A stretch of 64,000 nt of DNA from Verrucomicrobiaceae bacterium (GCA_016795485.1 JAEUHM010000041.1:310001-374000); one strand, 5' to 3'. Shown: positions 25,766 to 36,317, counted from the first letter of the stretch. The notes: generated from the letters alone by a model not told the origin. Numbers and translations are program-made.

Positions 25766-25885
25766 TGGCTCCCAGGTGAATCCGCGCTCCCTGAGGGGCG
25801 GAAACAAGGGGTTTTGTAGCCAGAACGTCATGCTACGGGTGCTTACCGTAGGGGAGTGCCGTCGGTGACAGTGCTGGAGTGTTTT

Positions 25886-28800
25886 TTATTTTGTCTCCTG
25901 CTCTGGGGGCGCGCTGTTGGGGTCTGGGGTGCTGTGCCGTTGCGCTAGGAGACTGGTCATGCCGCTGAGGAGGGCGGGGCTGCAGGGGTAGTCGTTGCTG
26001 GCGGGGGCGGTGGGGTCTGCCCAGGCGCGGAGGTAGCTGTGGAGATGGCTCATGGTGAGCCGTGGGTTCATGGCCATCTCGGTGACGAGGTTGTCTACGA
26101 TGCGGCGGACGAACCGGAGCTGGTCTACGGTGCCCTGGGGGTAGGCGGTGGTGCGGAAGTGCTGCTCAAAGAGGAGACGGTAGAACTGGAGGGTGAGCTC
26201 TCTGGGGGGCTGGCGGCAGAAGACGTAGTCTTGGGTGAAGGCTTGCCCGCGCTCGCTGTGGAGGACGTGGTTGAAGGTGGTGATCCAGGCGGGGTCGGTG
26301 AGGAAGGTCTGGTGGATGGCTACTTTGGCGGCGGTGCGCTCTTGGGAGCGGAGGTGCTTGGTGAGGAGGTCTGGGAGGATATCTCCAAGGCGCTGGAGGT
26401 CCCAACTGCGGGTGAGGCAGTGGAGCATGACGTTGTCCATGAGGTGCAGGGGGTGCCTGAAGTTGACGGTGCGGGCGATGGCTATGCCCTTCAGCCAGCC
26501 GTCCTGGGCGCGGTCTTGGGTGCCCTGGAGGTGGTAAAGGGTGCCGGCGAGGAGCCAGAGGCTGGTCTGGAGGCGGTCGTCCATGCCTTTGGCGGGGATT
26601 TCCCGGGCTTTCTGGATGGATGTGATGGCGGCGCGGAGCTGTCCGGCGCGTACGGCGATGCGGGCGTTTTCCATGTGCCAGATGGCCTGCACGGTGGGGT
26701 CTGTACGGCGTTTTTTCTCCCACAAGCGTAGCATGGTGGTTTGGTCTTGCCTGGTCTCACTGGGGCTGATGCGGCACCACTGGTCAAGGCAGTTGGTGAG
26801 GGCTACGAGGGCTTCTGGGGTGAGCCGGGAGGTGAGGGCATCATAGAGGCCGTCTTGGTAGAGGTTGTGGGCTTCTTTGTCCAGGCGGGCGGAGTGGTGG
26901 GCAAGGGCAAAGCGGTTGGCGAGCTGCACTGGGGAGGTGCGGAGGATGCGGAGCGCTTTGGTGGCCTCCATCAAGCCCTGGCTGTCTACCCTGGGAAGGG
27001 CGGCGTTCATGCCGAAGGCGGCATACCAGTAGGTGAGTTGATCGATGTCGGCCGGAGTGAGCTTGGTAAACAGTCGGTCTGGGAGGGGATCTGGCAGGCG
27101 GGCGAGGTGCCGAGGGGAGTCTGCCTGCTGGGTGATAACACTTTGGACCCAGAGCTGGATGCGGCTGCGGTCCTGCCAGTCTGAGGGTGGCCCTTCGGCG
27201 ATGCTTTCCCACAGGCGCATGGCGGCAGCGTGGTCTCCGATGCGCAAGTAGCACTGGGCGCTCTTGTAGCTGGCCTCGATGCCGCACTGGGGGTCGCCCC
27301 GGAGCTCCTCATACAGCCGGATGGCGTGCGCATACCGCTGGTGGATGGCCTCTAGGTCTGCTGCTTCTAAGGGACTGGCGACGTCTGCCCGGCGGCTACG
27401 GAGGGCTAGGTGCTTGAGGCCTACTTGCTCTGGCCAGGTGATGCGCCACAGGTTGTCTACCCGACCGCTGCCAAAGCTGAAGGGGGCTTCTACCCGGAGC
27501 TGGGGGCCGCCGTTGAGCGTAAAGACGGCCCACTCCCGCTCTACCCGCACGGTGAGCTGAAAGGGCTGGCTGAGGAGGTCTGTCTCTGGGATGTGGGAGA
27601 GGAGGTTGTCTTCATTGTTGAGTTTGAGCACGAGCACATAGCTCTCTGGGTCTGGGGAGATGACGGGCATCTTCTGGATGACGTTCTGGCTGAGGTGCCG
27701 GACTTTGTAGAGGCCTGCGGCTAAGCGGGTGCCCTGATTGTAGTAGACGAGGGTGAGGGGCTCGTAGCTGGCTGCCTCTGCCACGAAGGTGGCGTCCAAC
27801 TCCATGGGGACTGAGACGGACTTGGTGACGGTGATGTTGGGCATTTCCCCAGGGTCATACAGGGGGTAGAGGAGTCCCTCGCCTTCGGTGGCGACCTTGA
27901 GGCGGGAGACGGGAAAGAGGCCCTGTTTGTCGGTGAAGGGTGCCTTTACCTCAGCAACGGTCTCCCAGCGGCCAGCGCGCTCGTTAATGAGGTCGCTCAG
28001 TCGGCGGGCCTCGTCTGGCTGGCGGGTCTGCAACCAGCCGGCCATGGCTCGCAACCAAGTGTAATCCTCGTCCCGGAGGAGTTTTTGCTGAAGGCGGACC
28101 TCACTGTCGCGAGAAACGTCGTCGTAGAGCCGCTGGCGGAGTTGCTCAGCAAGGGGGACGTTGTAGTCCCGGAGGGCGGTGAGGTTGGCCTCGGCCTCGG
28201 CGAGCTTCTGCAGGTCCCACAGGCTCTGCTGCATGGCGTTGGTGAGGCGGGATTGCAGCGCAAAGCGGTTCCGCTGGGCCGTCTGGCGCGGCACACTCCA
28301 TAGGATGAAGGCTCCCAGGGCTAAACACGCCGCCAGAGCAGCCGTGAGAGCTGGCTTACGCCGCGCACGCCTGAGTGCGCGGGTGAGGCGTGACACGGGA
28401 CGCGCTAGCACGGGCTCCCCGGCCAAAAAGCGATCGAGATCTGCCGCGAGTGCGGCTCCATTTTCATACCGCTCTGCGGGACGGTGGGAGAGGGCCTTGA
28501 GCAGGACGCACTCGAGGTCGCGCGGGATCTGGGGATTGAGCGCTGAGGGCGGGGCGGGCTGGATTTCCTCTGCATGACGCCGCACGATCTGGGTAAAGTC
28601 GCCCGGATGCGGATGCACATGGGTGAGCAGCTCGTAAAGGGTGGAACCCAGGGAGTAAACATCTGTGGCGGGCGTAACCGGGGCCAACCGACGGTCAATC
28701 TGCTCCGGGGCCATGTAGGGCGCGGTGCCAAGGGCCTCCCCGGTGAGCGTGAGGGGCAGCAACTCATCGAGTTTAGCAATGGAAAAGTCCACCAACACGG

Positions 28801-29317
28801 GCTCACCCGTGGCGCTGTGGACAAGGATATTCGCGGGCTTGAGATCGCGGTGAACGATGTTGTGCTGATGGCACCAACCTGCGGCATGGGCGGCTTTTGT
28901 GAGCAACTCCACCCGCCGCCGCAACTCTAGCCGATGGGTTTCACACCAGGAGCGGAGGTCCTGCCCAGGGATGTACTCCATGACAAGGCCCGCCGTTGTC
29001 TCGGTGATGGCAAAGTCCAGGATGGGCACGATGCCTTCGTGGTGCCCAGCATCCCGCAAGGTGGCGAGCGCGGCCGCCTCAGTATCCAGCCGAGCCAACA
29101 AATGCTCGTCACCCGCACGGGTAGGGTCCAGGATCTTGATAGCGACATTGCGAGGAGCGCTGGAGGTGGAAATCTCCTCCGCGCGCCACGCTTGCCCCAT
29201 GCCGCCGGCACCTAGACGCTCAAAAACACGATAGCGCTGCTCCCAACCAAGATCCGCCAGCCAGAGGTGGCGAGATGGAAGTGGATCAGTGGATGGCGGG
29301 GGCTCGTCCAAGGGCAT
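25886..29317 (-). CDS. Transmembrane Ser/Thr protein kinase with large C-terminal sensor/TPR region
   Basis: The 1143-residue protein starts with a PknB-type kinase domain (about 30-300): glycine loop LGAGGMG at 35-41, Lys61 (VAIKIL), HRDLKPAN at 156-163, DFS at 177-179 in place of DFG, and GTAPYMAPEQ at 197-206. The catalytic lysine and both aspartates are kept, so it should be active. One transmembrane helix follows (about 323-341). The outer part has a beta-rich, concanavalin-like section (about 480-660), then TPR-like helices (YAHAIRLYEEL; CYLRIGDHAAAMRLWESIAEG). The divergent sigma-factor gene 99 bp away is the likely target or partner. The gene looks more GC-rich than the flanking housekeeping genes. 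Confidence 0.9.
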   Translation of the reverse strand: MPLDEPPPSTDPLPSRHLWLADLGWEQRYRVFERLGAGGMGQAWRAEEISTSSAPRNVAIKILDPTRAGDEHLLARLDTEAAALATLRDAGHHEGIVPILDFAITETTAGLVMEYIPGQDLRSWCETHRLELRRRVELLTKAAHAAGWCHQHNIVHRDLKPANILVHSATGEPVLVDFSIAKLDELLPLTLTGEALGTAPYMAPEQIDRRLAPVTPATDVYSLGSTLYELLTHVHPHPGDFTQIVRRHAEEIQPAPPSALNPQIPRDLECVLLKALSHRPAERYENGAALAADLDRFLAGEPVLARPVSRLTRALRRARRKPALTAALAACLALGAFILWSVPRQTAQRNRFALQSRLTNAMQQSLWDLQKLAEAEANLTALRDYNVPLAEQLRQRLYDDVSRDSEVRLQQKLLRDEDYTWLRAMAGWLQTRQPDEARRLSDLINERAGRWETVAEVKAPFTDKQGLFPVSRLKVATEGEGLLYPLYDPGEMPNITVTKSVSVPMELDATFVAEAASYEPLTLVYYNQGTRLAAGLYKVRHLSQNVIQKMPVISPDPESYVLVLKLNNEDNLLSHIPETDLLSQPFQLTVRVEREWAVFTLNGGPQLRVEAPFSFGSGRVDNLWRITWPEQVGLKHLALRSRRADVASPLEAADLEAIHQRYAHAIRLYEELRGDPQCGIEASYKSAQCYLRIGDHAAAMRLWESIAEGPPSDWQDRSRIQLWVQSVITQQADSPRHLARLPDPLPDRLFTKLTPADIDQLTYWYAAFGMNAALPRVDSQGLMEATKALRILRTSPVQLANRFALAHHSARLDKEAHNLYQDGLYDALTSRLTPEALVALTNCLDQWCRISPSETRQDQTTMLRLWEKKRRTDPTVQAIWHMENARIAVRAGQLRAAITSIQKAREIPAKGMDDRLQTSLWLLAGTLYHLQGTQDRAQDGWLKGIAIARTVNFRHPLHLMDNVMLHCLTRSWDLQRLGDILPDLLTKHLRSQERTAAKVAIHQTFLTDPAWITTFNHVLHSERGQAFTQDYVFCRQPPRELTLQFYRLLFEQHFRTTAYPQGTVDQLRFVRRIVDNLVTEMAMNPRLTMSHLHSYLRAWADPTAPASNDYPCSPALLSGMTSLLAQRHSTPDPNSAPPEQETK

Positions 29318-29416
29318 GTCGGGAGGGTTCGGGAGACCAAATGTGTGACCAGAGGTGTCACAGGCATCAGGTTAAACGGGTAATCGGCACAAAATCTGCC
29401 AAGCCAATACCAAAAC

Positions 29417-30226
29417 ATGCCCGAAGACCGCAACCAGCGCTTGCCTACCAAGCCGAACGACTCAAAGGAGACTAAACTCATCGCCAATACACAGCGCTTG
29501 TTCCCCGCCACCTCCAGCACACTGATCCATCACATCCAAAAAGGAGACCCTACAACCAGGGAGAGCTTTGTGGCGCGGTTCTGTGTGGTCTACTACCCAG
29601 CCATCTACAGCTTTGCGAGGATGAGAGGCCTGGATGTGGGAGATGCAGAGGACAGGACCCAGGACTTCTTCATGGAGGTGATCAAGGATGAGTTGCTGAT
29701 GAAGTTTGATCCAGCGCACGGCTCCCGTTTCAGCTCGTGGCTGATGACTTGCTTCCGCAACATGGAGCTGAATCACCGGGCAGCCCAATCCGCAAAAAAG
29801 CGCGGCGGGGACCAGGAGTTCGTGTCCTACGACACGGACTTTGCCGAGCGCTGCCACCAACATGCCCAAATGGCGCAACTGTCCGAAGCAAGCGCCGTAG
29901 ACTTGGCGTTAGCACGCAGCCTCTGGCGCTCAACTCAAGCACGACTCCGCGCACGCCATCTGGGCACGATGAATGAGGTGCTGGTGCATGAGTTGATGCC
30001 TCAACTGCTGCTAGACCGCTGGCCAGACCCGCCCGCGCTCACCCAAGACCAAATGGCCAAAAAACACGGTACCACAGCGGTGCGGCTGAAAGCGTTCTTT
30101 AACCGCACGCTAAAGACTCAAGCCGAGCGCTTCTTCCGCGAGGAGGCCATCTTTGCCAATCCTGGAATCAACGATGAGGAAATCGCGGAACTCTGGTCGC
30201 TGGTGAGAACCCACCAGCAAGGGTGA
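29417..30226 (+). CDS. ECF-type RNA polymerase sigma factor paired with kinase
   Basis: The 269-residue protein has a sigma region 2 at about 50-125: FVARFCVVYYPAIYSFARMRGLDVGDAEDRTQDFFMEV, with the DAED core-binding motif at 76-79 and the -10-binding part KFDPAHGSRFSSWLMTCFRN. A degenerate helix-turn-helix (LTQDQMAKKHGTTAVRLKAFFNRTLK) may serve as region 4. ECF sigma factors next to Ser/Thr kinases are typical of Planctomycetes and Verrucomicrobia, and some kinase-linked ECF groups are activated by phosphorylation. No anti-sigma gene is visible, which fits kinase control; that control is inference. It is divergent from the kinase gene and convergent with atpC. Confidence 0.8.
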   Translation: MPEDRNQRLPTKPNDSKETKLIANTQRLFPATSSTLIHHIQKGDPTTRESFVARFCVVYYPAIYSFARMRGLDVGDAEDRTQDFFMEVIKDELLMKFDPAHGSRFSSWLMTCFRNMELNHRAAQSAKKRGGDQEFVSYDTDFAERCHQHAQMAQLSEASAVDLALARSLWRSTQARLRARHLGTMNEVLVHELMPQLLLDRWPDPPALTQDQMAKKHGTTAVRLKAFFNRTLKTQAERFFREEAIFANPGINDEEIAELWSLVRTHQQG

Positions 30227-30251
30227 GTATCGGCTAACAATCCGCTACGGG

Positions 30252-30674
30252 TTACACTGTGCGGCGCTTGCGCTTGACGTGAAGCTGGGCGGTGGAGCGC
30301 TGGATCATGGCCATGGTAGCGGCGATTTCATCATCGCTGCTGCCGTGGGCAGACTTGAGGTTCTCCAACGCGGCTTTTGCACGAGCAAGGGCTTCTTCCA
30401 CAGCTTTCTCGTCGATTGCATCGGCTTCGATGGCCATGTCGGTGAGAACGCGGGCGTGTTCGCCAGTGATTTCGACGAGGCCTTCACCAACGGCGAGGTC
30501 GGTGGTCTTGCCGCCTTTGGTGTAGCGCAACTCGCCGGGTTGAAGAGCTGAAACGAGCGGTGCGTGCGCGGGCAGGATGCCCATTTCACCCTCTGATCCA
30601 GGCAACACAACGGACTCCACCTGATCTGAGAAGATCCGGGCTTCAGGCGTGACGATTTCGAGTAGAAGGGGCAT
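30252..30674 (-). CDS. atpC: F1F0 ATP synthase subunit epsilon
   Basis: The 140-residue protein has the epsilon beta-sandwich (LLEIVTPEARIFSDQVESVVLPGSEGEMGILPAHAPLVSAL) and a C-terminal helical hairpin rich in Ala/Glu (EKAVEEALARAKAALENLKS). Epsilon links F1 to the c-ring and regulates ATP hydrolysis. It is last in the operon, 82 bp after atpD; that gap carries a stable stem-loop. The Lys/Arg-rich end (HVKRKRRTV) is typical of bacterial epsilon tails. Confidence 0.95.
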   Translation of the reverse strand: MPLLLEIVTPEARIFSDQVESVVLPGSEGEMGILPAHAPLVSALQPGELRYTKGGKTTDLAVGEGLVEITGEHARVLTDMAIEADAIDEKAVEEALARAKAALENLKSAHGSSDDEIAATMAMIQRSTAQLHVKRKRRTV

Positions 30675-30704
30675 GACAGTAAGGTTTGCTCGTTAGCTGT
30701 TTTC

Positions 30705-30743
30705 CGTGTTCCGCTTTCCGCTTCAATCGGAGCGCGGAACACG
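30705..30743 (-). promoter_or_regulatory. Stem-loop between atpD and atpC
   Basis: Perfect 10-bp arms (CGTGTTCCGC at 30705-30714, GCGGAACACG at 30734-30743) enclose a further 4-bp TCCG/CGGA stem (30717-30720, 30728-30731) with a 7-nt loop. No U-tract follows on the minus strand, so it is an mRNA stability or processing element rather than a terminator; this role is inferred. Confidence 0.55.
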
Positions 30744-30756
30744 AGCAAACGTCTGG

Positions 30757-32256
<1,500 letters not shown>

Positions 32257-32745
32257 TTAGAGGCGGACGAGTTTTGCGCGGTCTTGTTCGGGCACATCGG
32301 ACAGGGCCACGATGTGGAGTTGCTGATCATTTTGAGCGGCAGACGACAGGACCGGACCGCCTTCACTCACATGGGCGGACTTTGGCATCTTCCACATGGC
32401 ACCCGTGATAGGATCTACCACCACCATGCCGATAAGGCCACCCAACAAAAGATTGCCAAAATACCATGGCGAGAGGCCGGGAGACATGTCAGCCGAGCCA
32501 ATCTGACGTCCCTGACGATAGACGGTGAGCGTGTAAGTCTCACCGCGGAAGTATTGACGCTTGCCGGGCAGGGACACGATGGCAGGGGTGACTCCCTCAC
32601 GGACGATCACGCCACCGGAGTTAACAATCTTGAACGACAAACCCGAGGGTGTGGAGTCCACGCGAGTCCGCACAGGCATTTGCACGAAAGTTGCGCAACT
32701 GGAGACCAGGAGCACAAGAGCAAGAGCGGCGGTAAGCGTTTTCAT
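32257..32745 (-). CDS. Lipoprotein of unknown function inserted in the ATP synthase operon
   Basis: This 162-residue protein has a lipoprotein signal peptide with lipobox LVSS-Cys17. The mature part starts with a PEGA-like beta region (VRTRVDSTPSGLSFKIVN, REGVTPAIVSLPGK, GETYTLTVYRQG). It then has a hydrophobic motif WYFGNLLLGGLIGMVVVDPITGAM (about 94-117) of a kind seen in small envelope lipoproteins, and ends in a Gln/Asp-rich tail. It lies 23 bp after atpG and 42 bp before atpD on the same strand, so it is almost certainly in the atp transcript. It is not a known ATP synthase subunit. A role in assembly, or a simple insertion that uses a strong promoter, are the alternatives. Confidence 0.75.
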   Translation of the reverse strand: MKTLTAALALVLLVSSCATFVQMPVRTRVDSTPSGLSFKIVNSGGVIVREGVTPAIVSLPGKRQYFRGETYTLTVYRQGRQIGSADMSPGLSPWYFGNLLLGGLIGMVVVDPITGAMWKMPKSAHVSEGGPVLSSAAQNDQQLHIVALSDVPEQDRAKLVRL

Positions 32746-32768
32746 GGCGGATCGGCAGTTCAGCGTGG

Positions 32769-33662
32769 CTATTCAAGCGCCATCTTGGCAGTGGTGATCT
32801 CCAACAACTCGTTGGTGATGCTAGCTTGACGAAGTTTGTTGTACTCCAGGGTGAGATCTTTGATGATCTGCTTGGCGTTGTCGGTAGCGTTCTTCATGGC
32901 CACCATCCGCGCAGAGTGCTCAGAGGCGCGGGCCTCAAGCAGCATCTGGAACAAGGTATTGTTCACGTATTGGGGCAAAATGGATTCAAACACAGCCGCT
33001 GGATTTGGCTCAAAGGTGTACTCCGGCACATCAGTGCTGGTTTCCTTCACTTCCAGAGCGGAACCCATGCCTTCATAACTGCGCTTGCCACCGAGTTTGA
33101 CTTTGTCGACTGGCAACAGCTGCTCCGCCGTAGGAACGATGGTGACAGTGTTGATGAAGTTGTTGAACACTACGACCACTTTCTTGTAGTCGCCACTGCG
33201 GAACTTCTCCTGAGCGAAAACGCCAACCGGACGAGCTTCAGCAAACTTGGCGGGATCCTTCACCGGGAAATCAGCGATGACGTTCTTGCGCAAACGAGTC
33301 AGCGCCTGAGTGGCTTTTCTGCCGATGGTGACGTAGTCCACTTCACCTTCGAGATTGGCATTGAGGAGCTTCTTGAACAGGTTGGTGTTCAAGGCACCGC
33401 AAAGGCCCTTGTCACTGGCGATGACGATGCAAAGCGTCTTATCACCTTTGCCCTCGACGAAGTAGGGGTGAGAACCTTCCTCCGCCGCATCCCGAAGGGC
33501 GACGAGGATCTTGTTCATCAACTCGGCATAGGAACGGCCATTGGTGGCCAAGTCCTGAGCTTTCTTCATCTTGGCAGCCGCAACGAGCTGCATGGCCTTG
33601 GTGATTTGGGCCGTGCTTTTGACCGATTTGATTCGGCGGCGGATGTCGCGGGTGGAAGGCAT
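32769..33662 (-). CDS. atpG: F1F0 ATP synthase subunit gamma
   Basis: The 297-residue rotor subunit has the conserved N-terminal coiled coil (STRDIRRRIKSVKSTAQITKAMQLVAAAKMKKAQ), the central IVIASDKGLCGALN strand and the C-terminal helix (ASEHSARMVAMKNATDNAKQIIKDLTLEYNKLRQASITNELLEI). Gamma transmits rotation of the c-ring to the catalytic sites. It follows atpA after 40 bp. Confidence 0.97.
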   Translation of the reverse strand: MPSTRDIRRRIKSVKSTAQITKAMQLVAAAKMKKAQDLATNGRSYAELMNKILVALRDAAEEGSHPYFVEGKGDKTLCIVIASDKGLCGALNTNLFKKLLNANLEGEVDYVTIGRKATQALTRLRKNVIADFPVKDPAKFAEARPVGVFAQEKFRSGDYKKVVVVFNNFINTVTIVPTAEQLLPVDKVKLGGKRSYEGMGSALEVKETSTDVPEYTFEPNPAAVFESILPQYVNNTLFQMLLEARASEHSARMVAMKNATDNAKQIIKDLTLEYNKLRQASITNELLEITTAKMALE

Positions 33663-33702
33663 TGGAGATTCCTGAGGTTAGGGTCCGGGTGAGGCGCGGA
33701 GA

Positions 33703-35232
33703 TTACTTCCAGCTGCTCTTGAAGTCTTCGAGAGCGGCTTTGATTTCGTCCTCGCACTTGTCGATGGCTTTTTCGTTACCGAGTTGCTCCAGAAGAGCGG
33801 CCTTGCGCGTGCCGAGGTAGTCCTCAAGCTTGGTTTGGCACTCCTTGATGCGATCAACGGCCACGTTATCCAAGTAACCCTTCTGCATGGCATACAGACT
33901 GATAACCATGATAGGAAGGCTCTTGGGCTGATATTGCTGCTGCTTGAAGAGCTCAACGATGCGCGCACCACGATCCAACTTGGCCTTGGTAGCAGCATCC
34001 AGGTCAGAACCGAACTGAGCGAACGCTGCAAGCTCACGGAACTGTGCCAAGTCGAGCTTGGTAGTGCCTGCCACTTTCTTCATGGCCTTGGTCTGTGCGG
34101 CGGAACCCACACGAGAAACGGAGAGACCTACGGAAATAGCAGGGCGGATACCTTGATAGAAGAGGTCGGTCTCAAGGAAGATCTGACCGTCAGTGATCGA
34201 GATCACGTTGGTAGGAATGTAAGCCGAGACGTCACCGGCTTGGGTCTCAATGATGGGCAGAGCGGTCAAAGAACCGCCACCGTAGCTCTCATTGACACGG
34301 GCGGAACGCTCAAGAAGACGACTATGGAGGTAGAAAACGTCTCCAGGATAAGCTTCACGACCGGAAGGACGCTTCAGAACGAGTGCAACCTGACGGTAAG
34401 CCACAGCTTGCTTGGAAAGGTCATCAAACACGATGAGCGCGTCCATTCCCTGATCCATGAACCACTCTCCAACGGCGCAACCAGTGTACGGAGCGAGGTA
34501 TTGGTTAACCGCGCTGTCAGAAGCCGAGGCGCTCACGATAACGGTGTATTCCATGGCACCAGCCTCTTCGAGAGTCTTAACCACGCGAGCAACGTTGGAC
34601 TGCTTCTGTCCCACGGCAACGTAGATACAATAGAGAGGCTTGTGGCCCTGAAGCTTGCCTTGCTCAGCAAGCTTGTTCTGCTGAGCTTGAGCAATGATGG
34701 TGTCCACGGCAATGGTGGTCTTACCCGTCGAGCGGTCACCGATGATCAACTCACGCTGTCCACGACCAATGGGAATCATTGCGTCGATCGGCATAATGCC
34801 GGTCTGCACTGGAACGGAAACCGACTTACGGGAAATAATACCAGGAGCAATCTTCTCTACAGGGTACTGAGCCTCGCCTTTGATCTCGCCTTTGCCATCA
34901 AGGGCCTGGCCCAGTGTGTTCACCACGCGTCCGAGGAGGCTTTTGCCAACAGGAACAGAAAGAAGACGACCCGTGGTGCGGCACTCATCGCCGGCCTTGA
35001 TGTTCTCACCAGAGCCAAGCAACACGCAACCGACCTCGGTTTCTTCAAGGTTGAGCGCGAGGCCATAGACACCGCCGGGGAACTCAATCATCTCGTTGAG
35101 CATCACGTCGGAAAGGCCTTCCACGCGTGCGGCACCGTCACCGATCTCACGAACGATGCCGACGTTGGACTTCGTCACGGCGGTCTTAAGGCCGGCGATC
35201 TGGGATTCGATCTCTTGGAGGATGTTGCTCAT
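33703..35232 (-). CDS. atpA: F1F0 ATP synthase subunit alpha
   Basis: The 509-residue non-catalytic hexamer subunit has the P-loop [15 protein letters not shown] (Ser where GDRQTGKT is usual), the [15 protein letters not shown] block, and the signature [22 protein letters not shown]. The N-terminus ([15 protein letters not shown]) is the delta-binding helix. It sits between atpH and atpG as in most bacterial operons. Confidence 0.98.
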   Translation of the reverse strand: MSNILQEIESQIAGLKTAVTKSNVGIVREIGDGAARVEGLSDVMLNEMIEFPGGVYGLALNLEETEVGCVLLGSGENIKAGDECRTTGRLLSVPVGKSLLGRVVNTLGQALDGKGEIKGEAQYPVEKIAPGIISRKSVSVPVQTGIMPIDAMIPIGRGQRELIIGDRSTGKTTIAVDTIIAQAQQNKLAEQGKLQGHKPLYCIYVAVGQKQSNVARVVKTLEEAGAMEYTVIVSASASDSAVNQYLAPYTGCAVGEWFMDQGMDALIVFDDLSKQAVAYRQVALVLKRPSGREAYPGDVFYLHSRLLERSARVNESYGGGSLTALPIIETQAGDVSAYIPTNVISITDGQIFLETDLFYQGIRPAISVGLSVSRVGSAAQTKAMKKVAGTTKLDLAQFRELAAFAQFGSDLDAATKAKLDRGARIVELFKQQQYQPKSLPIMVISLYAMQKGYLDNVAVDRIKECQTKLEDYLGTRKAALLEQLGNEKAIDKCEDEIKAALEDFKSSWK

Positions 35233-35292
35233 TGCTGATTTTGGATTTGAGAATGTGGATTGTCGATTTGGCTCTGCCTACTTACTACCGGT

Positions 35293-35688
35293 TCAGGCGA
35301 GCGCGTTTTGGAGTGCTTCGAGACGGGCTTTCACGCTGCCGTCCCATACATCGGAGCCGACTTTGATGCGAACGCCGCCGAGGAGTTCAGGATTAACGGT
35401 ATAACTGAGCGCAAGTGGGCGACCATACTTGGCGTCTAGACCGCTCTGCAATTGGCTGCGGGTAGCTCCGTCGAGCTCGGTAGCGCTCTCTACCACCGCA
35501 ACGCTGCGAGCTTGCTCGTTGGCGATCAGGTTTTTGAAGTTCTCCAAAATGCCAATATAGCCACGGGGTTTGGCTTCACCCACTTTGGCGACAATGGTTC
35601 GCACACGGCTCTCGTCCAGCTTTCCCTCGACGAAACAAGCCTTGAACAGTTGTCGTGAAGTGCGGCGCGCTTCTTTGGAGATCTTCAT
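35293..35688 (-). CDS. atpH: F1F0 ATP synthase subunit delta, short form
   Basis: At 131 residues this is about 45 shorter than the usual 175-180. The C-terminal part is clearly delta (SGLDAKYGRPLALSYTVNPELLGGVRIKVGSDVWDGSVKARLEALQNAL), and position in the operon confirms it. The missing part falls in the N-terminal six-helix domain that binds the alpha N-terminus. I believe related bacteria have the same short form, so this is probably a lineage trait and not a truncation. Confidence 0.9.
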   Translation of the reverse strand: MKISKEARRTSRQLFKACFVEGKLDESRVRTIVAKVGEAKPRGYIGILENFKNLIANEQARSVAVVESATELDGATRSQLQSGLDAKYGRPLALSYTVNPELLGGVRIKVGSDVWDGSVKARLEALQNALA

Positions 35689-35712
35689 GGCGACTACGTG
35701 ACTGAGGCTGCG

Positions 35713-36273
35713 TTAGGCCGAGACTTCTGCTGCGGCTTCTTTGTTGATGCGCGCCTGATCGTCGGGATTGAGGACCTTGCCTGTCACGCGGCTGGTAGCG
35801 TCTGCCACCATGCGGCCAAACTCACGCTTGAGCTGGCTCATGAGTTGTTCGTGCTCAAGGCGGGCAGCTTCACGAGCCTTGGCCATGATTTGACCTGCCT
35901 CATGAACTGCTTCCTGCTGCTTGCGCTCAGCAAGAGCCTTGGCGCTTTCGCCAGCTTCGGTCACGAGGCGACTGGCATCTGCATTGGCCTTGTCGACGAT
36001 GGCTTGGGCGTTTTTCTCGGCCTCAGCGAGGTCTTTGGCGATCTTCTCGAGCTTTGACTCACCATCGGCGATACGCTGCTTGCGCTGCTCCAGCATGGCG
36101 AGGATAGGGCCGAAAGCGAACTTGTTAAGAACGTAGTAGACGGCCAGGAAAATGAGGACTTGCGCCAGGAACTTGGGCCAAGCCAGACCGAACTTCTGAA
36201 TCATGTCGCCAACGGGACCAGAAGCAGCGAGCACTGGTGCGACATTACCAAAGAGGGGCGATACTAGGTTCAT
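35713..36273 (-). CDS. atpF: F1F0 ATP synthase subunit b
   Basis: From ATG 36273 the product is 186 residues: one membrane helix (FGLAWPKFLAQVLIFLAVYYVLNKF) and a long charged coiled coil (EQRKQRIADGESKLEKIAKDLAEAEKNAQAIVDKANADASRLV) that forms the peripheral stalk. A longer frame to 36420 is rejected since it overlaps atpE and runs through the intergenic hairpin. Confidence 0.95.
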   Translation of the reverse strand: MNLVSPLFGNVAPVLAASGPVGDMIQKFGLAWPKFLAQVLIFLAVYYVLNKFAFGPILAMLEQRKQRIADGESKLEKIAKDLAEAEKNAQAIVDKANADASRLVTEAGESAKALAERKQQEAVHEAGQIMAKAREAARLEHEQLMSQLKREFGRMVADATSRVTGKVLNPDDQARINKEAAAEVSA

Positions 36274-36317
36274 AGAGAAGTCGGGCGAAAGAAAGAAACT
36301 GTAAAAGGAGATGGGAA

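Noticed and set aside
25370-25831. Minus-strand frame of 153 codons through the GGAGAC repeats (also a shorter frame at 25473-25724)
   Set aside because: Two overlapping frames are open on the same strand, the product is low-complexity Arg/Gln/Pro/Ser, and one overlaps the neighbouring gene by 107 bp. Open frames here follow from the 21-bp period.
25886-29317. Pseudokinase because DFG is DFS
   Set aside because: The glycine loop, Lys61, HRD aspartate, Asn163 and the metal-binding Asp177 are all kept; the Gly is the least essential position of the motif.
33784-35238. 484-codon plus-strand frame antisense to atpA
   Set aside because: It mirrors the atpA codon pattern exactly; atpA is beyond doubt and the antisense product has no recognisable domain.
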